A stretch of DNA of 64,000 nt, from positions 248,001 to 312,000 of the forward strand of contig CAVXRO010000009.1 in the NCBI GenBank assembly GCA_963764235.1. The letters are read 5' to 3'. How positions within the stretch are numbered: position 1 is the stretch's first letter; every line of letters starts with the position of its first letter. Shown here one piece after another: positions 1 to 9,215 of the stretch. The notes beneath the pieces are model-generated. The model saw only the letters and a program-made list of their open reading frames with translations. It was not told the origin of the DNA and searched no databases. The stretch comes from DATFVA01 sp963764235. GTDB taxonomy: Bacteria > Bacteroidota > Ignavibacteria > Ignavibacteriales > Ignavibacteriaceae. A program made the position numbers and the translations under genes.

Positions 1-465
1 ATATCAAAGCTGAAATCTATTTTACCTAAAATATTTTCTCCGAGAAGATTATCATCCCGCATTTTCATAAGGTAATCTTCAAGATATTCAAGCATATATT
101 CATATTCACCACGGAGATAAACTATGCCGTTTTGTGCCCCGATTGTATAACCGCCGATGACCATTCCGTCGAATACGAGCTCCGGGTATTCAAGCAGAAG
201 CACACGATCCTTGAATGTTCCTGGTTCGCCTTCATCAGCATTACATACCAGAAACTTCTTCTCAGCGATAGCAGCCGCTGTAAGCATCCATTTCGTGGAA
301 GTCGGAAATCCCGCACCGCCTCTTCCTTTTAAACCGGAAGATTTTAATTCAAACAGGATAACTTCACGCGATTTTGAAATCTGCTGCCTTTATTCCGTCC
401 CCCCTGGTGTATCCGGAGAATAGAACGGGTCCGAATCTTTTTTTAGTAGTGTAATCTATATTCAT
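1..465 (-). pseudogene. NuoF/HydB-like 51-kDa flavoprotein subunit, partial and frameshifted
   Basis: N-terminal part of a NADH-binding FMN/Fe-S subunit of the NuoF/HoxF/HydB family; the rest lies beyond base 1. The minus strand encodes the FMN-site signature GRGGAGFP and then NADEGEPGTFKDR, both diagnostic of the family. The start ATG at 465 has an AGGAG-like site and lies 9 bases after the NuoE-like stop. The first 33 codons end in TGA near 364-366, while the conserved part continues in another frame from REVILFEL. Removing one base of the AAAA run (plus-strand T run at 372-375) joins the two parts. Next to hydF and a NuoE-like gene it is probably the diaphorase subunit of an electron-bifurcating [FeFe]-hydrogenase, although a formate dehydrogenase or complex-I type partner cannot be excluded. 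The frameshift may be an assembly error. Confidence 0.8.
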
Positions 466-474
466 TTCATTCTC

Positions 475-948
475 CTACTTTACTTCGCTCAGGATTTTCA
501 CTGCTTTTTCAGGGTCAAGCTGAGTGTAAATCTTCTCATTTACCAGCATTGCCGGTCCCTCATCACACATACCAAGACAATTGGTGTGTTCAAGGGTAAT
601 ACGGTTATCTTTAGTAGTTTCGCCGAATGAAATGCCGAGTTCCCTCTGAACAGCCTTTTCCACCTCCATCTTACCCGCCATATCACAGGAGATTGTTTTA
701 CACAACCTTACAATATTTCTCCCCTGCTGATTTTCGTGAAGAAAGGAATAGAAGGATATTACACTGTTCACTTCTACCGGATGAATATTCAACAACCTTG
801 CTGTTTCCTGCTGTGCGAAATCTGAAATAAAATGATATTTCCTCTGGATGGCCTGCAGGATAGGCAGCAGGGTGGATTTGTCTGATCCGTATTTTTCAAC
901 GAAGGATTCAATGTCCTCCGACAATTTATTTTTTTCTAAAACAAGCAT
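475..948 (-). CDS. NuoE/HydC-like 24-kDa [2Fe-2S] subunit
   Basis: 157-residue thioredoxin-like ferredoxin subunit of the NuoE/HndA/HydC family. The N-terminal helical bundle (about 1-75) leads into the [2Fe-2S] fold. The four ligands are visible as the CKTISC pair around residues 82-87 and the CLGMC pair near residues 124-128. The length is normal for the family. It passes electrons between the flavin subunit encoded directly downstream and the catalytic hydrogenase subunit. It is co-transcribed with the preceding response regulator (4-base gap) and the NuoF-like gene (9-base gap). Assignment to a bifurcating hydrogenase rather than complex I rests on the neighbouring hydF. Confidence 0.88.
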   Translation of the reverse strand: MLVLEKNKLSEDIESFVEKYGSDKSTLLPILQAIQRKYHFISDFAQQETARLLNIHPVEVNSVISFYSFLHENQQGRNIVRLCKTISCDMAGKMEVEKAVQRELGISFGETTKDNRITLEHTNCLGMCDEGPAMLVNEKIYTQLDPEKAVKILSEVK

Positions 949-951
949 GTT

Positions 952-1332
952 CTACTCCTTTACTTTCTCGTGCAGAAGTTTTTCAACTTTTGCAATCAGT
1001 TCATCGGGTGATATCGGTTTTTCTACATATTCATCAACGGGCACCATTTCGCTTTTACCGAAATCAAATCCTAATGCTTTAGAAACTGATGTATACATGA
1101 TGATGGGTATCGTAATTTTTTCCCTTCTCAGTTTCTGAGCAAGGAAGAAACCATCATCCGGTTCATTCATCATAACATCGAGTATAATAAGATCAGGTTT
1201 CTGATCTATGATCAATTTGTAGCCGTCATCCGGATTCTGAGCAGTATATATTTTGTAACCTTTAGAGGTCAGAACTATTTTGCTCACATCCAGAATATCC
1301 GGATCATCGTCTATTATTACTATTTTGGTCAT
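952..1332 (-). CDS. single-domain response regulator (CheY-like receiver)
   Basis: 126-residue stand-alone receiver domain. The acidic DDD cluster at residues 8-10, the phospho-acceptor Asp near residue 52 (in IILDVMM), the switch Thr/Ser near 82 and the conserved Lys near 105 (VEKP) are all present, so it should be phosphorylatable. There is no output domain. It sits inside the hydrogenase gene string, between hydF and the NuoE-like subunit. This suggests regulation of hydrogenase expression or activity through protein contact, but the cognate kinase is not in this neighbourhood. The start ATG at 1332 has no strong ribosome site directly upstream. Confidence 0.85.
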   Translation of the reverse strand: MTKIVIIDDDPDILDVSKIVLTSKGYKIYTAQNPDDGYKLIIDQKPDLIILDVMMNEPDDGFFLAQKLRREKITIPIIMYTSVSKALGFDFGKSEMVPVDEYVEKPISPDELIAKVEKLLHEKVKE

Positions 1333-1435
1333 TATTTGTCCTGTTTTAGTTTTTTAACTTAGCGCCGGAGCCGGCACTAAAATTTTTTCCTTTCGGTTAC
1401 GTGAAAAACAAGTCCCGTCCGCAATTAACAACTTT

Positions 1436-2683
1436 CTATACATAAGTTTTGTGAATGTTTTTTTCCCATTCAAGTTTCGCTTCTCTGAAAGGCTGAAGGG
1501 CCCTGGGAATAGCACCGTTCATGTATGATACAATAATTCCATAGTTAACTACCGGAACATCCATCAGCCTGGCTTCGTTCAGACGCACCTGCATCATCTT
1601 CCTCGACAGCATACAGGCTCCGCAATGGATGATAAGTCTGTACTGTGAAAGATTTTCAGGAAAGTCTGAGCCGTGTGCGAAGTCAATCACCAGGTCCTTC
1701 TTAGTATGGAGTCTCAGCCAGTGCGGTATCTTAATCCTCCCTAAATCATCCTCCTGATCATGATGAGAGCATGCTTCAGCAATAAGTATTTTATCACCAT
1801 CCTTCAGTTCATCAATTCTTTTTAATCCTTTAATATAGGTTTTGAGATCCCCCTTATGTCTTGCCGTCAGAATAGAAAATGTAGTCATCCTGATATCTTC
1901 AGCAACATTTTCTGCTGCATGCATTACAGTCCGGCTGTCTGCTATAACCAGGTCGGGTCTGGATCGCAGGGAATTCAAAGCCGTCTGAAGCTCCTCATCC
2001 TTAACCATGAGCACCACAGTATCATTTTCGAGCGCCTCCCTTATTGTCTGTACCTGGGGCTGTATCAGCCTGTTCTTCGGAGCTCCCAGGTCAAAAGGGA
2101 CAACGAGAACAACTATATCACCCCGGCTGACCAGGTCGCCAATCAGCGGAGGATCATCATCCGGAGGCAGGGTTCTGATTAGCTTCCTTTTCAGTGATTC
2201 AATACCTACCCCGAGCTTACAGGATATTTCATAATGAACTGCGTTCAGCTGCTTTAGTTCTTCGAGAAGAACAGGATTAATTCCAAGTTCAATTTTATTA
2301 GCGGCGACGACGAAAGGAACTGATATTTTATCGAGGTAGTTCAGCAGTTCATACTCTTCAGTTGATAATGTCTGCGTTGCATCGATAACCACCACTGCAA
2401 AATCGGCTCCGGAAATTGCCTTAATAGTCCTGCTTATCCTTTTATTTCCGAGTTCGCCGTAGTCATCTATGCCGGCCGTATCTATAAGAAGAACCAGTCC
2501 ATATGGAAGCAGTTCCATTGTATTTCTGATGGGATCGGTGGTTGTACCCGGAATATTGCTGACAATGCTTAAATCCTGTCCAAGGAAAACATTTACCAGG
2601 GATGATTTCCCGACATTTCGCCGGCCGACAAAAGCAATCTGTTTTTTACGCTCACTCCCCAAAGAATCTTTTTCTTCGCGCAT
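1436..2683 (-). CDS. hydF: [FeFe]-hydrogenase maturation GTPase HydF
   Basis: 415-residue scaffold/GTPase that, with HydE and HydG, assembles and delivers the 2Fe subcluster of [FeFe]-hydrogenases. The N-terminal Era-like GTPase domain has the P-loop GRRNVGKSS (about 20-28), a TTT switch I, DTAGIDD (G3) and NKIE (G4). The C-terminal domain carries the family Fe-S ligands, an upstream CSHH motif and HCGAC further on. The length matches known HydF proteins. AAGGAGAG precedes the ATG at 2683. It is the first gene of the leftward string hydF, receiver, NuoE-like, NuoF-like. HydA, HydE and HydG are not visible and presumably lie beyond the left edge or elsewhere. Confidence 0.93.
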   Translation of the reverse strand: MREEKDSLGSERKKQIAFVGRRNVGKSSLVNVFLGQDLSIVSNIPGTTTDPIRNTMELLPYGLVLLIDTAGIDDYGELGNKRISRTIKAISGADFAVVVIDATQTLSTEEYELLNYLDKISVPFVVAANKIELGINPVLLEELKQLNAVHYEISCKLGVGIESLKRKLIRTLPPDDDPPLIGDLVSRGDIVVLVVPFDLGAPKNRLIQPQVQTIREALENDTVVLMVKDEELQTALNSLRSRPDLVIADSRTVMHAAENVAEDIRMTTFSILTARHKGDLKTYIKGLKRIDELKDGDKILIAEACSHHDQEDDLGRIKIPHWLRLHTKKDLVIDFAHGSDFPENLSQYRLIIHCGACMLSRKMMQVRLNEARLMDVPVVNYGIIVSYMNGAIPRALQPFREAKLEWEKNIHKTYV

Positions 2684-3034
2684 AATCTCTCCTTGAAGAA
2701 AGAGGTCAAAAAGCGTTCCATCATCAATTATTAATAGAATTACGTTTTAATCTTAAAACTAAAATATGAGGCTCAAATGAGTGTTGAATCTTTATATAGT
2801 GAGTCTCTCTTTTCCAAAAGCCGATTCTCTTTAATAAGAAAGCTAAAAATGCCGGCGGCGGCAGCCTGCAGTCATTAAGAATGACGGATAACCGTGTGAC
2901 CCCTGCCGGAAGCATAAGTTAATTATGTGTGACATACATCCTCCCGCGGGTCCTCCCTTTATCCCTGTGGTCATAATCATTACTTAAGTTTGATTAAATC
3001 TACATTTTGCCATTGAAATATTTGAGGATTGGAA
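2684..3034. other. intergenic region between divergent hydF and the 3035 gene
   Basis: About 350 bases between divergently read genes, so it should hold both promoters. A small perfect hairpin GTCATT-AAGA-ATGAC-like lies at 2871-2885. A TACATTTTG stretch at 3001-3009 resembles a Bacteroidota -7 element but has the wrong spacing. I see no RNA gene and no convincing operator. Confidence 0.4.
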
Positions 3035-3568
3035 ATGGCAGAAATTAAAATCCAGCGGAGACAAAGATCCCCCTGGCCCTGGATAATAGGAATTATAATT
3101 CTGGCGGGATTTATCTGGTTCATGCTCACGTATGTCTATATGCCCGAAGGTAATGATAACGAAGTTTTTGCGGGCGACAGCACATATACGGGGAATAGAT
3201 ATGAGGCTCCGGCCGATACAGTAAATGAAGTGAGAGATTTTATCGACTATGCAAGGGATACAACGAAGAATCTCCCACCTAAGCGGTATACTGAACAGGG
3301 ACTTATCAAACTGCAGTCCGCGCTCAGCTACGTCGCAGATCGAACAGATTCAGCTAATACGCAGTTCAAAGAGAACATTGATTCCCTCGACAGAACCATA
3401 GTAAGAATTGATACTACTTCCCGAAATTACGTTAGCCAGGTCAAACCTGCTTTGTCAGCTGCGGTAAAGGCTATAGAATCGATTAATAATTCCACCAATA
3501 ATGCAGCTGATTTAAGGCGAATTGAATCTAACATTGATACATCAAAATCCCTGGGGAGCCAGATTTAA
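3035..3568 (+). CDS. membrane-anchored protein of unknown function
   Basis: About 177 residues. A short basic N-terminus is followed by one transmembrane helix (about residues 14-36, PWIIGIIILAGFIWFML), then a polar, mostly helical periplasmic part with heptad-like spacing of hydrophobic residues. I do not recognise a named family. The ATG at 3035 is preferred over the in-frame TTG at 3029 because GAGG at 3024-3027 is correctly spaced for it. It is followed on the same strand by a PRC-barrel gene, and such pairs often belong to envelope-stress or general-stress sets; that role is inference only. Confidence 0.65.
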   Translation: MAEIKIQRRQRSPWPWIIGIIILAGFIWFMLTYVYMPEGNDNEVFAGDSTYTGNRYEAPADTVNEVRDFIDYARDTTKNLPPKRYTEQGLIKLQSALSYVADRTDSANTQFKENIDSLDRTIVRIDTTSRNYVSQVKPALSAAVKAIESINNSTNNAADLRRIESNIDTSKSLGSQI

Positions 3569-3677
3569 TAAAATAAAAGAATTTTTTGCTGAAGCCGGAA
3601 ACGCACTTCAGCAGGTAAATTTATCTCACGATTACTCGCTTAATAAAAAAAGGATATAAGAATGACAGGAGGTCCTA

Positions 3678-4568
3678 ATGAGTGCCGATGAAAAACGACT
3701 CGAGCCCGGATTGTACAGGTTATCAGAGCTTAATGATTATGAAGTTGCCGACAGAGACCCTGATGTAAGAGGCTGGAATGTGCTGAGTTCCGACCGGAAG
3801 CTGATAGGTAAGGTAAATGAACTTATTGTCGATCTTGATGCAATGAAGGTCCGCTACCTTGATGTAAATATAAATAATGAGATAAGCGATGCAGGAACAG
3901 ATGAAAGGCACCTGCTGATACCAATAGGCGCTGCAGAACTGGACATAAGGCATGACAGGGTTAGTGTAAACGATATCGAAACCGTTACATTGCTTAAACT
4001 GCCGTCTTACCAGGGAGGCTCTATCAGCAGGGACTACGAAAGAGACCTCAGGAGGAGTCTTAACCCAGATTTCCGGGCTGAATCCGAAGAAGATAATTTT
4101 TATGATGATGTCCTTTATGATGACAGCAGGTTTTACAGATCGGGAGATAAATATCTATACAGACTCGGGGAACTTGATAAGTCGAGAATACTGGGACAAA
4201 ATCCCGACATCAGGGGTTGGGAAGTTATAACTTCTGATAATACAAGACTCGGAAAGGTTAACGAACTAATAGTAGATAAAAGAAAAAATAAAATAAGGTA
4301 CCTCGATATCGATACTGCAGTACCGGGACGCAATTACCTTGTACCGATCGGTCTGGCATCCCTTGCCCGTGAACAAAAAAGGGTGCTGGTGGACCTCAAT
4401 GATGATGATCTGAAAAACTATCCGGTTTATTCAGGAACGGAAATTGACCGCGATTATGAAAACAGCCTCCAGAATTCCCTGAAGAAAAACATCCAGGGAG
4501 AGAAAAATGCTGATTATTACAGCCATAAACATTACGATGATTCCCGTTTCTTCGGTTCGAGGTCATAA
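3678..4568 (+). CDS. tandem PRC-barrel domain protein
   Basis: 296 residues with two copies of a PRC-barrel module. Each copy opens with a similar LYRL-x-EL...DPD(V/I)RGW stretch (about residues 12-32 and 159-180) and continues with GKVNELIVD and RYLD(V/I) strands. PRC barrels are small beta-barrels found in photosynthetic reaction-centre H subunit, RimM and many soluble stress proteins. No signal peptide is present. A good AGGAGGT lies just before the ATG at 3678. The C-terminal tail DDSRFFGSRS echoes the DDSRFYRSGD linker between the two barrels, so the protein probably grew by internal duplication. The biochemical role is unknown. Confidence 0.8.
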   Translation: MSADEKRLEPGLYRLSELNDYEVADRDPDVRGWNVLSSDRKLIGKVNELIVDLDAMKVRYLDVNINNEISDAGTDERHLLIPIGAAELDIRHDRVSVNDIETVTLLKLPSYQGGSISRDYERDLRRSLNPDFRAESEEDNFYDDVLYDDSRFYRSGDKYLYRLGELDKSRILGQNPDIRGWEVITSDNTRLGKVNELIVDKRKNKIRYLDIDTAVPGRNYLVPIGLASLAREQKRVLVDLNDDDLKNYPVYSGTEIDRDYENSLQNSLKKNIQGEKNADYYSHKHYDDSRFFGSRS

Positions 4569-4684
4569 TAATAAGCATAAAACGATATAATTATTGATAA
4601 CGCAGTCGGTTTAAACTTTTTACTTACCCGATATTTCTTAACTTTGTGGAAATTTTTTTCACAAAATAAATATCAGGTATAAGT

Positions 4685-6023
4685 TTGGCTGAAAAAAATA
4701 ATCAGAAGACAAAAGCTTCCTGGAAATTTCCGGGGGCATTCTGGACAGCAAACCTTGTAGAACTTTTTGAACGTGCGGCTTATTATGCCGTATTTATTGC
4801 CATTACCCTTTACCTTTCAAGAGTTGTAGGATTCGATGATATCGAAGCAGGCTGGATCGGGGGCATATTTGCGGCAGGACTTTATTTCCTTCCGCCATTC
4901 ACAGGAGCATATGCTGATAAAATCGGGTTCAGGAACGCCATACTCCTCGCGTTCGGTCTTTTAACGATAGGCTATTTCACACTCGGTGCCCTTCCTTATA
5001 AAGTTACAGTACTACCCGCACTTGTTGTTTTGATGTTCGGGGGATCATTCATAAAATCTATCATTACTGGTACCGTAGCTAAAACAACAAACGAAGATAC
5101 AAGAGCCCGGGGATATTCAATATTTTATGGTATGGTGAATGTCGGAGCCTTCCTGGGCAAGACTTTCGCTTACCCCTTTAAGACTTACATGGGGAGTAGA
5201 ATCAATAAATTTTTATGCCGCATCAATGACGCTTCTTGCGTTCATTGTGGTTTACATATATTATAAAAATGTTAATGTGGATGGTGAAGGCAAAACTTTC
5301 GGCCAGGGCATGGAGCGGATTTGTAAGGGTGGTATCCAATGTCCGCCTTCTGATATTAATTTTAATTGTAACAGGTTTCTGGATAATACAGCATCAGTTA
5401 TATGCGACGATGCCGAAATACGTTTTACGAACCGTAGGAGACATGCTTCCCCCGAATGGATTGCAAATGTTAATCCGTTTGTGGTGATGATATCCGTGGT
5501 TTTTATTACTAACCTGATGAAAAATGTCAGGGCCGTTTCTTCAATGACAGTAGGAATGTTCCTGATGCCGCTGTCGGCATTATTGATGGCTTCCAGTCCC
5601 GTGCTTGAATCCCTGACAGGTCAGTCTGTTTCTATATTCGGATTTTTTTCGGCCCACCCTGTAACTGTGATGATGATAGCCGGGATAGTTGTGCAGGGCC
5701 TCGCAGAATGTTTTATATCTCCCCGTTACCTTGAATATTTCTCCTTTCAGGCACCCAAAGGCGAGGAGGGTCTTTACCTGGGCTTTAGTCATCTGCATTC
5801 ATTTCTTTCATCAATACTCGGTTTCGGAATTTCAGGATATCTTCTGACAGCATACGCACCCGACCCTGAATTCCTTACCCCGGAACAAATGCTTCATGCT
5901 TATGATCATGCACATTATATATGGTACTATTTTGCAGTAATAGGAATAACGGCTGCTGTGGCGCTTCTGTTTTACCGCTGGATACTTGACCGAAGCGCGG
6001 CACCCCGGGGGGGACTGGTTTAA
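4685..6023 (+). pseudogene. POT-like MFS transporter, interrupted by three frameshifts
   Basis: About 445 codons of a major facilitator resembling proton-coupled oligopeptide transporters: an N-terminal FWTANLVELFERAAYYAVF helix, GAYADKIGFR loop and about 12 hydrophobic segments. The reading frame changes three times. Near 5178-5181 a GGGG run must lose one base to give TYMGVESINFYAAS. Near 5306-5308 a GGG must lose one base to give QAWSGFVRVV. Near 5432-5434 a G must be gained to give DMASPEWIANV. Between these points conservation of hydrophobic segments is intact, which argues for sequencing or assembly error rather than old decay. The start is a TTG at 4685 with a weak AGG upstream. Confidence 0.75.
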
Positions 6024-6058
6024 GTGGTAAGTCACAAAGGAGCCTGATCGTAAAATTT

Positions 6059-6535
6059 ATGAATTATAAGATTATTAACCTTCCCAAAGATTCAAAGGAA
6101 ATCTCGGATATGTCGGGATCTCTTCATGCTGACCTTGAACTGAGATATGGAAAAGGCAGTATAGAAGAATTTATCGAAGAAAATAAATATATGATAATTT
6201 TCTTCGCTGCAGTGGATGAGAGCGGCAATGCTGCAGCCTGCGGTGCCCTGAAGCATTTTGATGATCATACCGCAGAGATAAAAAGGATGTATGTAAAAGA
6301 TGAGTACAGGGGGAAAGGATTATCAAAGCTGATTCTGAAGCAGCTTGAGGATACTGCGTTGAAAATGAATTACCGCAGGATCGTTCTAGAGACAGGATTA
6401 AAGCAGCCTGAAGCGATGAACCTGTATGAAAAATTCGGGTATACGAAAATTAAACCTTACGGCAGGCACAAAGACGACCCGGATAGTGTTTGTTATGAAA
6501 AAATGATTAGGCGACCCGAAAATAAAAGTAATTAA
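6059..6535 (+). CDS. GNAT-family N-acetyltransferase
   Basis: 158-residue single GNAT domain. The acetyl-CoA pyrophosphate-binding loop is seen as VKDEYRGKGLSKLILKQLE (about 98-116), after the beta-4 strand AEIKRMYV and before the YEKFGYTKI motif. The substrate is unknown; small-molecule or peptide amines are usual. The gene follows the MFS transporter by 35 bases and its stop overlaps, tail to tail, the 3' end of the leftward MFS gene by four bases, so no terminator fits between them. Confidence 0.85.
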   Translation: MNYKIINLPKDSKEISDMSGSLHADLELRYGKGSIEEFIEENKYMIIFFAAVDESGNAAACGALKHFDDHTAEIKRMYVKDEYRGKGLSKLILKQLEDTALKMNYRRIVLETGLKQPEAMNLYEKFGYTKIKPYGRHKDDPDSVCYEKMIRRPENKSN

Positions 6536-7857
6536 TAGTCTTCTGATTTAACAGTCGGGTTGGTAGCCTGTTCAACGCCCTCGGCAATCTGAGGCAGAAT
6601 ACCCATACTCCGGTAAATAGGCCGTACAATATCCCTTATCAGGGGAAGTTTTATAAAGTAGAAAACCGCACTTGTAAGACACACCGCACCGCTGGCGAGA
6701 ATTGCCGCAGGAGCGCCGATACTGCTTCCCAGTCCCCCGGCTATAAGACTGCCGAAAGGACTCATTCCCCTGAAAGCCATTGAGTAAAAGCTCATCACCC
6801 GGCCTCTTTTATTTTCATCTGCTAATGTCTGAAGAAGCGTATTGGTTGAAGCAATATGAAGCATCATACCAAGTCCTGCCGCCGACATAATAAAAATCGA
6901 AACAACAAAGATCCGTGAAAATGAAAATACAATAAGACTGATCCCGAAAAGAGAAACTGCAATCCCGATTAGTTTTCCAAGTCCCAATACATTCTTCTTA
7001 TTAAGCAGGTAAAACGCGCCGAGCAGAGCACCGGAACCATATGCACTCATCAGGAAGCCGAACGTATCCGCTCCTCCGCCGAGGTACTTCTTGGCGATAA
7101 CCGGGGCAAGCAGGGTAATTGAGGTACTCATAAGGCTTACTATACTTAACAGCACAATCAGGTAACGGATTGGTGCAAAGCCGAATGTATAACTAAATCC
7201 CTCCGATAATTGCTTGAAAACGTTAGTCTCACGCGGCTTTGATAATAAAGGTTCAACCTTCATTTTCAGCAAAGATATAACTACCGCAGAAAAGCTTAAA
7301 GCATTGACCAGAAAGCACCACCCCTCGCCTACCGTAGCGATCAGTATTCCTGCAATAGAAGGACCAACGAGCCTTGCAGCATTTACCATCGAAGAATTAA
7401 AGGCAATAGCGTTCCCAAGATCTTCCTTCTTATTATCAATCATTTCAACAACAAAAGCCTGGCGGATCGGCATATCAAATGCATTTATGATTCCCAGTAT
7501 TATGCTGAGAACTATGAGCTGCCAGATTTGTACAGCTTCAGTAAAAACAAGCAGGGAAAGAATAAGAGCCTGCAGAAGAGCCAGGGACTGAGTATACAGA
7601 AGGAGTTTGTGACGATTGGATTTGTCGGCCAGAACCCCTGCAAAAGGTGCAATAACAAAAAGCGGCAGCTGTCCTGAGAACCCGACAATTCCCAGCATAA
7701 ATGCTGAATCAGTAAGTCGGTAAACAAGCCAGGTTACGGCAACCTGCTGGATCCAGGTTCCTATCAGGGATAAGCTTTGTCCCGAAACAAACAGCCTGAA
7801 ATTCGTGTGGCTCAATGCCCGGAATGCTAATTTAAGATTGTTCTTCGGAGAGTTCAT
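6532..7857 (-). CDS. MFS transporter, EntS/DHA3-like
   Basis: 441-residue permease with about 12 transmembrane segments. The N-terminal LSHTNFRLFVSGQSLSLIGTW and the cytoplasmic loop GVLADKSNRHKLL are typical of the EntS/multidrug DHA3 group of major facilitators. These export siderophores, macrolides or other small molecules. The frame is intact, unlike that of the neighbouring MFS gene. The substrate cannot be told from sequence. The gene is monocistronic, reads left and shares its 3' end with the GNAT gene. Confidence 0.87.
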   Translation of the reverse strand: MNSPKNNLKLAFRALSHTNFRLFVSGQSLSLIGTWIQQVAVTWLVYRLTDSAFMLGIVGFSGQLPLFVIAPFAGVLADKSNRHKLLLYTQSLALLQALILSLLVFTEAVQIWQLIVLSIILGIINAFDMPIRQAFVVEMIDNKKEDLGNAIAFNSSMVNAARLVGPSIAGILIATVGEGWCFLVNALSFSAVVISLLKMKVEPLLSKPRETNVFKQLSEGFSYTFGFAPIRYLIVLLSIVSLMSTSITLLAPVIAKKYLGGGADTFGFLMSAYGSGALLGAFYLLNKKNVLGLGKLIGIAVSLFGISLIVFSFSRIFVVSIFIMSAAGLGMMLHIASTNTLLQTLADENKRGRVMSFYSMAFRGMSPFGSLIAGGLGSSIGAPAAILASGAVCLTSAVFYFIKLPLIRDIVRPIYRSMGILPQIAEGVEQATNPTVKSEDY

Positions 7858-8078
7858 TCAGTCAATATTTATCATAATTCCGAGCCTAATATAACACAGA
7901 CAGTTAATAAATATATTGACAAAAAATATTGCGGAGGCGTTGATTCTGCTTCTTTTTTGAGCGTATGGGCATATTATGTAAATGTTCGCCATATAGGAGA
8001 AGCATTTTTCAGACGGATTGTGTTAGCCTGAAAATAAGATTATATTATAGTCAAGAATTTCAAATACGAGGTTAAAGA

Positions 8079-9053
8079 ATGGAAACTTTGAACCTCCCCT
8101 ACCTCCGGAAACAGCTTACAGAACGCAGAGAGCGGCTGGAAAACAGCGCCAAGAATCTTACTGAACCCGTTAAAATCTACCGGCTCCTGCAGCAGATAGA
8201 CAGAACCCTTGAAAGAATAGATAAGGGTTCGTTCGGAATCTGTGAAGTCTGCCATGATCCTATCGAATCCGAAAGGCTTGCATTTGATCCAATGATATCT
8301 GTCTGCCTCGATCATCTGAACAATGAACAGCAGCGTGCTCTCGAGCAGGATCTTGAACTTGCAGCCCGGGTACAGCGCGGACTCCTCCCGAAGAATAATA
8401 TAAATGTAGACGGATGGCAATTCAGCTACCGGTATCACCCCGCTGGTGTTGTCAGCGGTGATTTCTGCGATTTCATACAGGGGGAGGACAACTCGTTCTT
8501 TCTCGTAGTAGGTGATGTCTCTGGTAAAGGAATTTCAGCCTCACTGATGATGTCGCAGCTCCATGCTCTTATCCGGAGCTTTCTCACATTCGGACTCCCG
8601 CTTCACGAGATTGTCAGAAGAACAAACAGACTGTTCTGCGAAAGTATCCTTTCGAATAATTATGCAACAATGGTTTTTGGTAAGGGCACTCCCGACGGCA
8701 TAATGGAATTCTGCATTGCCGGGCACAATCCTCCGATCCTTCTGAAAGAAAATAATATAACCGAAATTAAAGCGACAGGAATTCCTGTAGGCTTGTTCTG
8801 CGGATCGGAATACGGTGTCAGCCGTTACGCAATGGAACCAGGAAGTACAGTCCTGATTTATACAGACGGACTTACAGAATCATTTTCAGACGGAGATGAG
8901 TACGGTGAAAGCCGGTTGATCGAGAGCTACCTGAAATCCGGTAAAGAACACCCCGAACTCATACTTGATAAATTGTTCAGTGAACATAGTTCTTTTATGA
9001 AAGAGGCTAAACCCTCTGATGATATAACTGCCGCAGTGTTGAAAAAAGTTTAA
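8079..9053 (+). CDS. DksA/TraR zinc-finger fused to SpoIIE-type PP2C phosphatase
   Basis: 324 residues in two parts. Residues 1-85 form a short coiled coil followed by a TraR/DksA-like finger with C55, C58, C76 and H79, i.e. CxxC-x17-CxxH instead of the usual four cysteines. Residues about 90-324 are a PP2C-type serine phosphatase of the SpoIIE/RsbU class: the ARVQRGLLP linker, SGDFCDF and VVGDVSGKG metal-binding acidic motifs, IAGHNPP, YTDGLTE and a final SDDITAAVL. RsbU relatives dephosphorylate anti-anti-sigma factors. The finger may target the phosphatase to RNA polymerase or to another partner, which is inference. A GAGG site precedes the ATG. Confidence 0.88.
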   Translation: METLNLPYLRKQLTERRERLENSAKNLTEPVKIYRLLQQIDRTLERIDKGSFGICEVCHDPIESERLAFDPMISVCLDHLNNEQQRALEQDLELAARVQRGLLPKNNINVDGWQFSYRYHPAGVVSGDFCDFIQGEDNSFFLVVGDVSGKGISASLMMSQLHALIRSFLTFGLPLHEIVRRTNRLFCESILSNNYATMVFGKGTPDGIMEFCIAGHNPPILLKENNITEIKATGIPVGLFCGSEYGVSRYAMEPGSTVLIYTDGLTESFSDGDEYGESRLIESYLKSGKEHPELILDKLFSEHSSFMKEAKPSDDITAAVLKKV

Positions 9054-9215
9054 TCTCCCATGTGAAATAATACGGGTTCTGTTATGCTCAGGGGGGGCGG
9101 ACCGGTCTGAGAGGAATATGCTCTCTGAATGGTTCCTGGAACGTTTTCAGAACGTTTTCAGATACTTGTTGGATCGTACTTAACTGATTGTAAACACATA
9201 ATTTTACCGGAAACA

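Noticed and set aside
475..948. Assigning the NuoE/NuoF-like genes to respiratory complex I
   Set aside because: The adjacent hydF and absence of other nuo genes favour a hydrogenase, although the left edge hides the rest.
2724..2915. 63-codon minus-strand frame upstream of hydF
   Set aside because: It lies in the divergent promoter region, has no ribosome site or family signal, and reads through low-complexity Pro/Leu codons.
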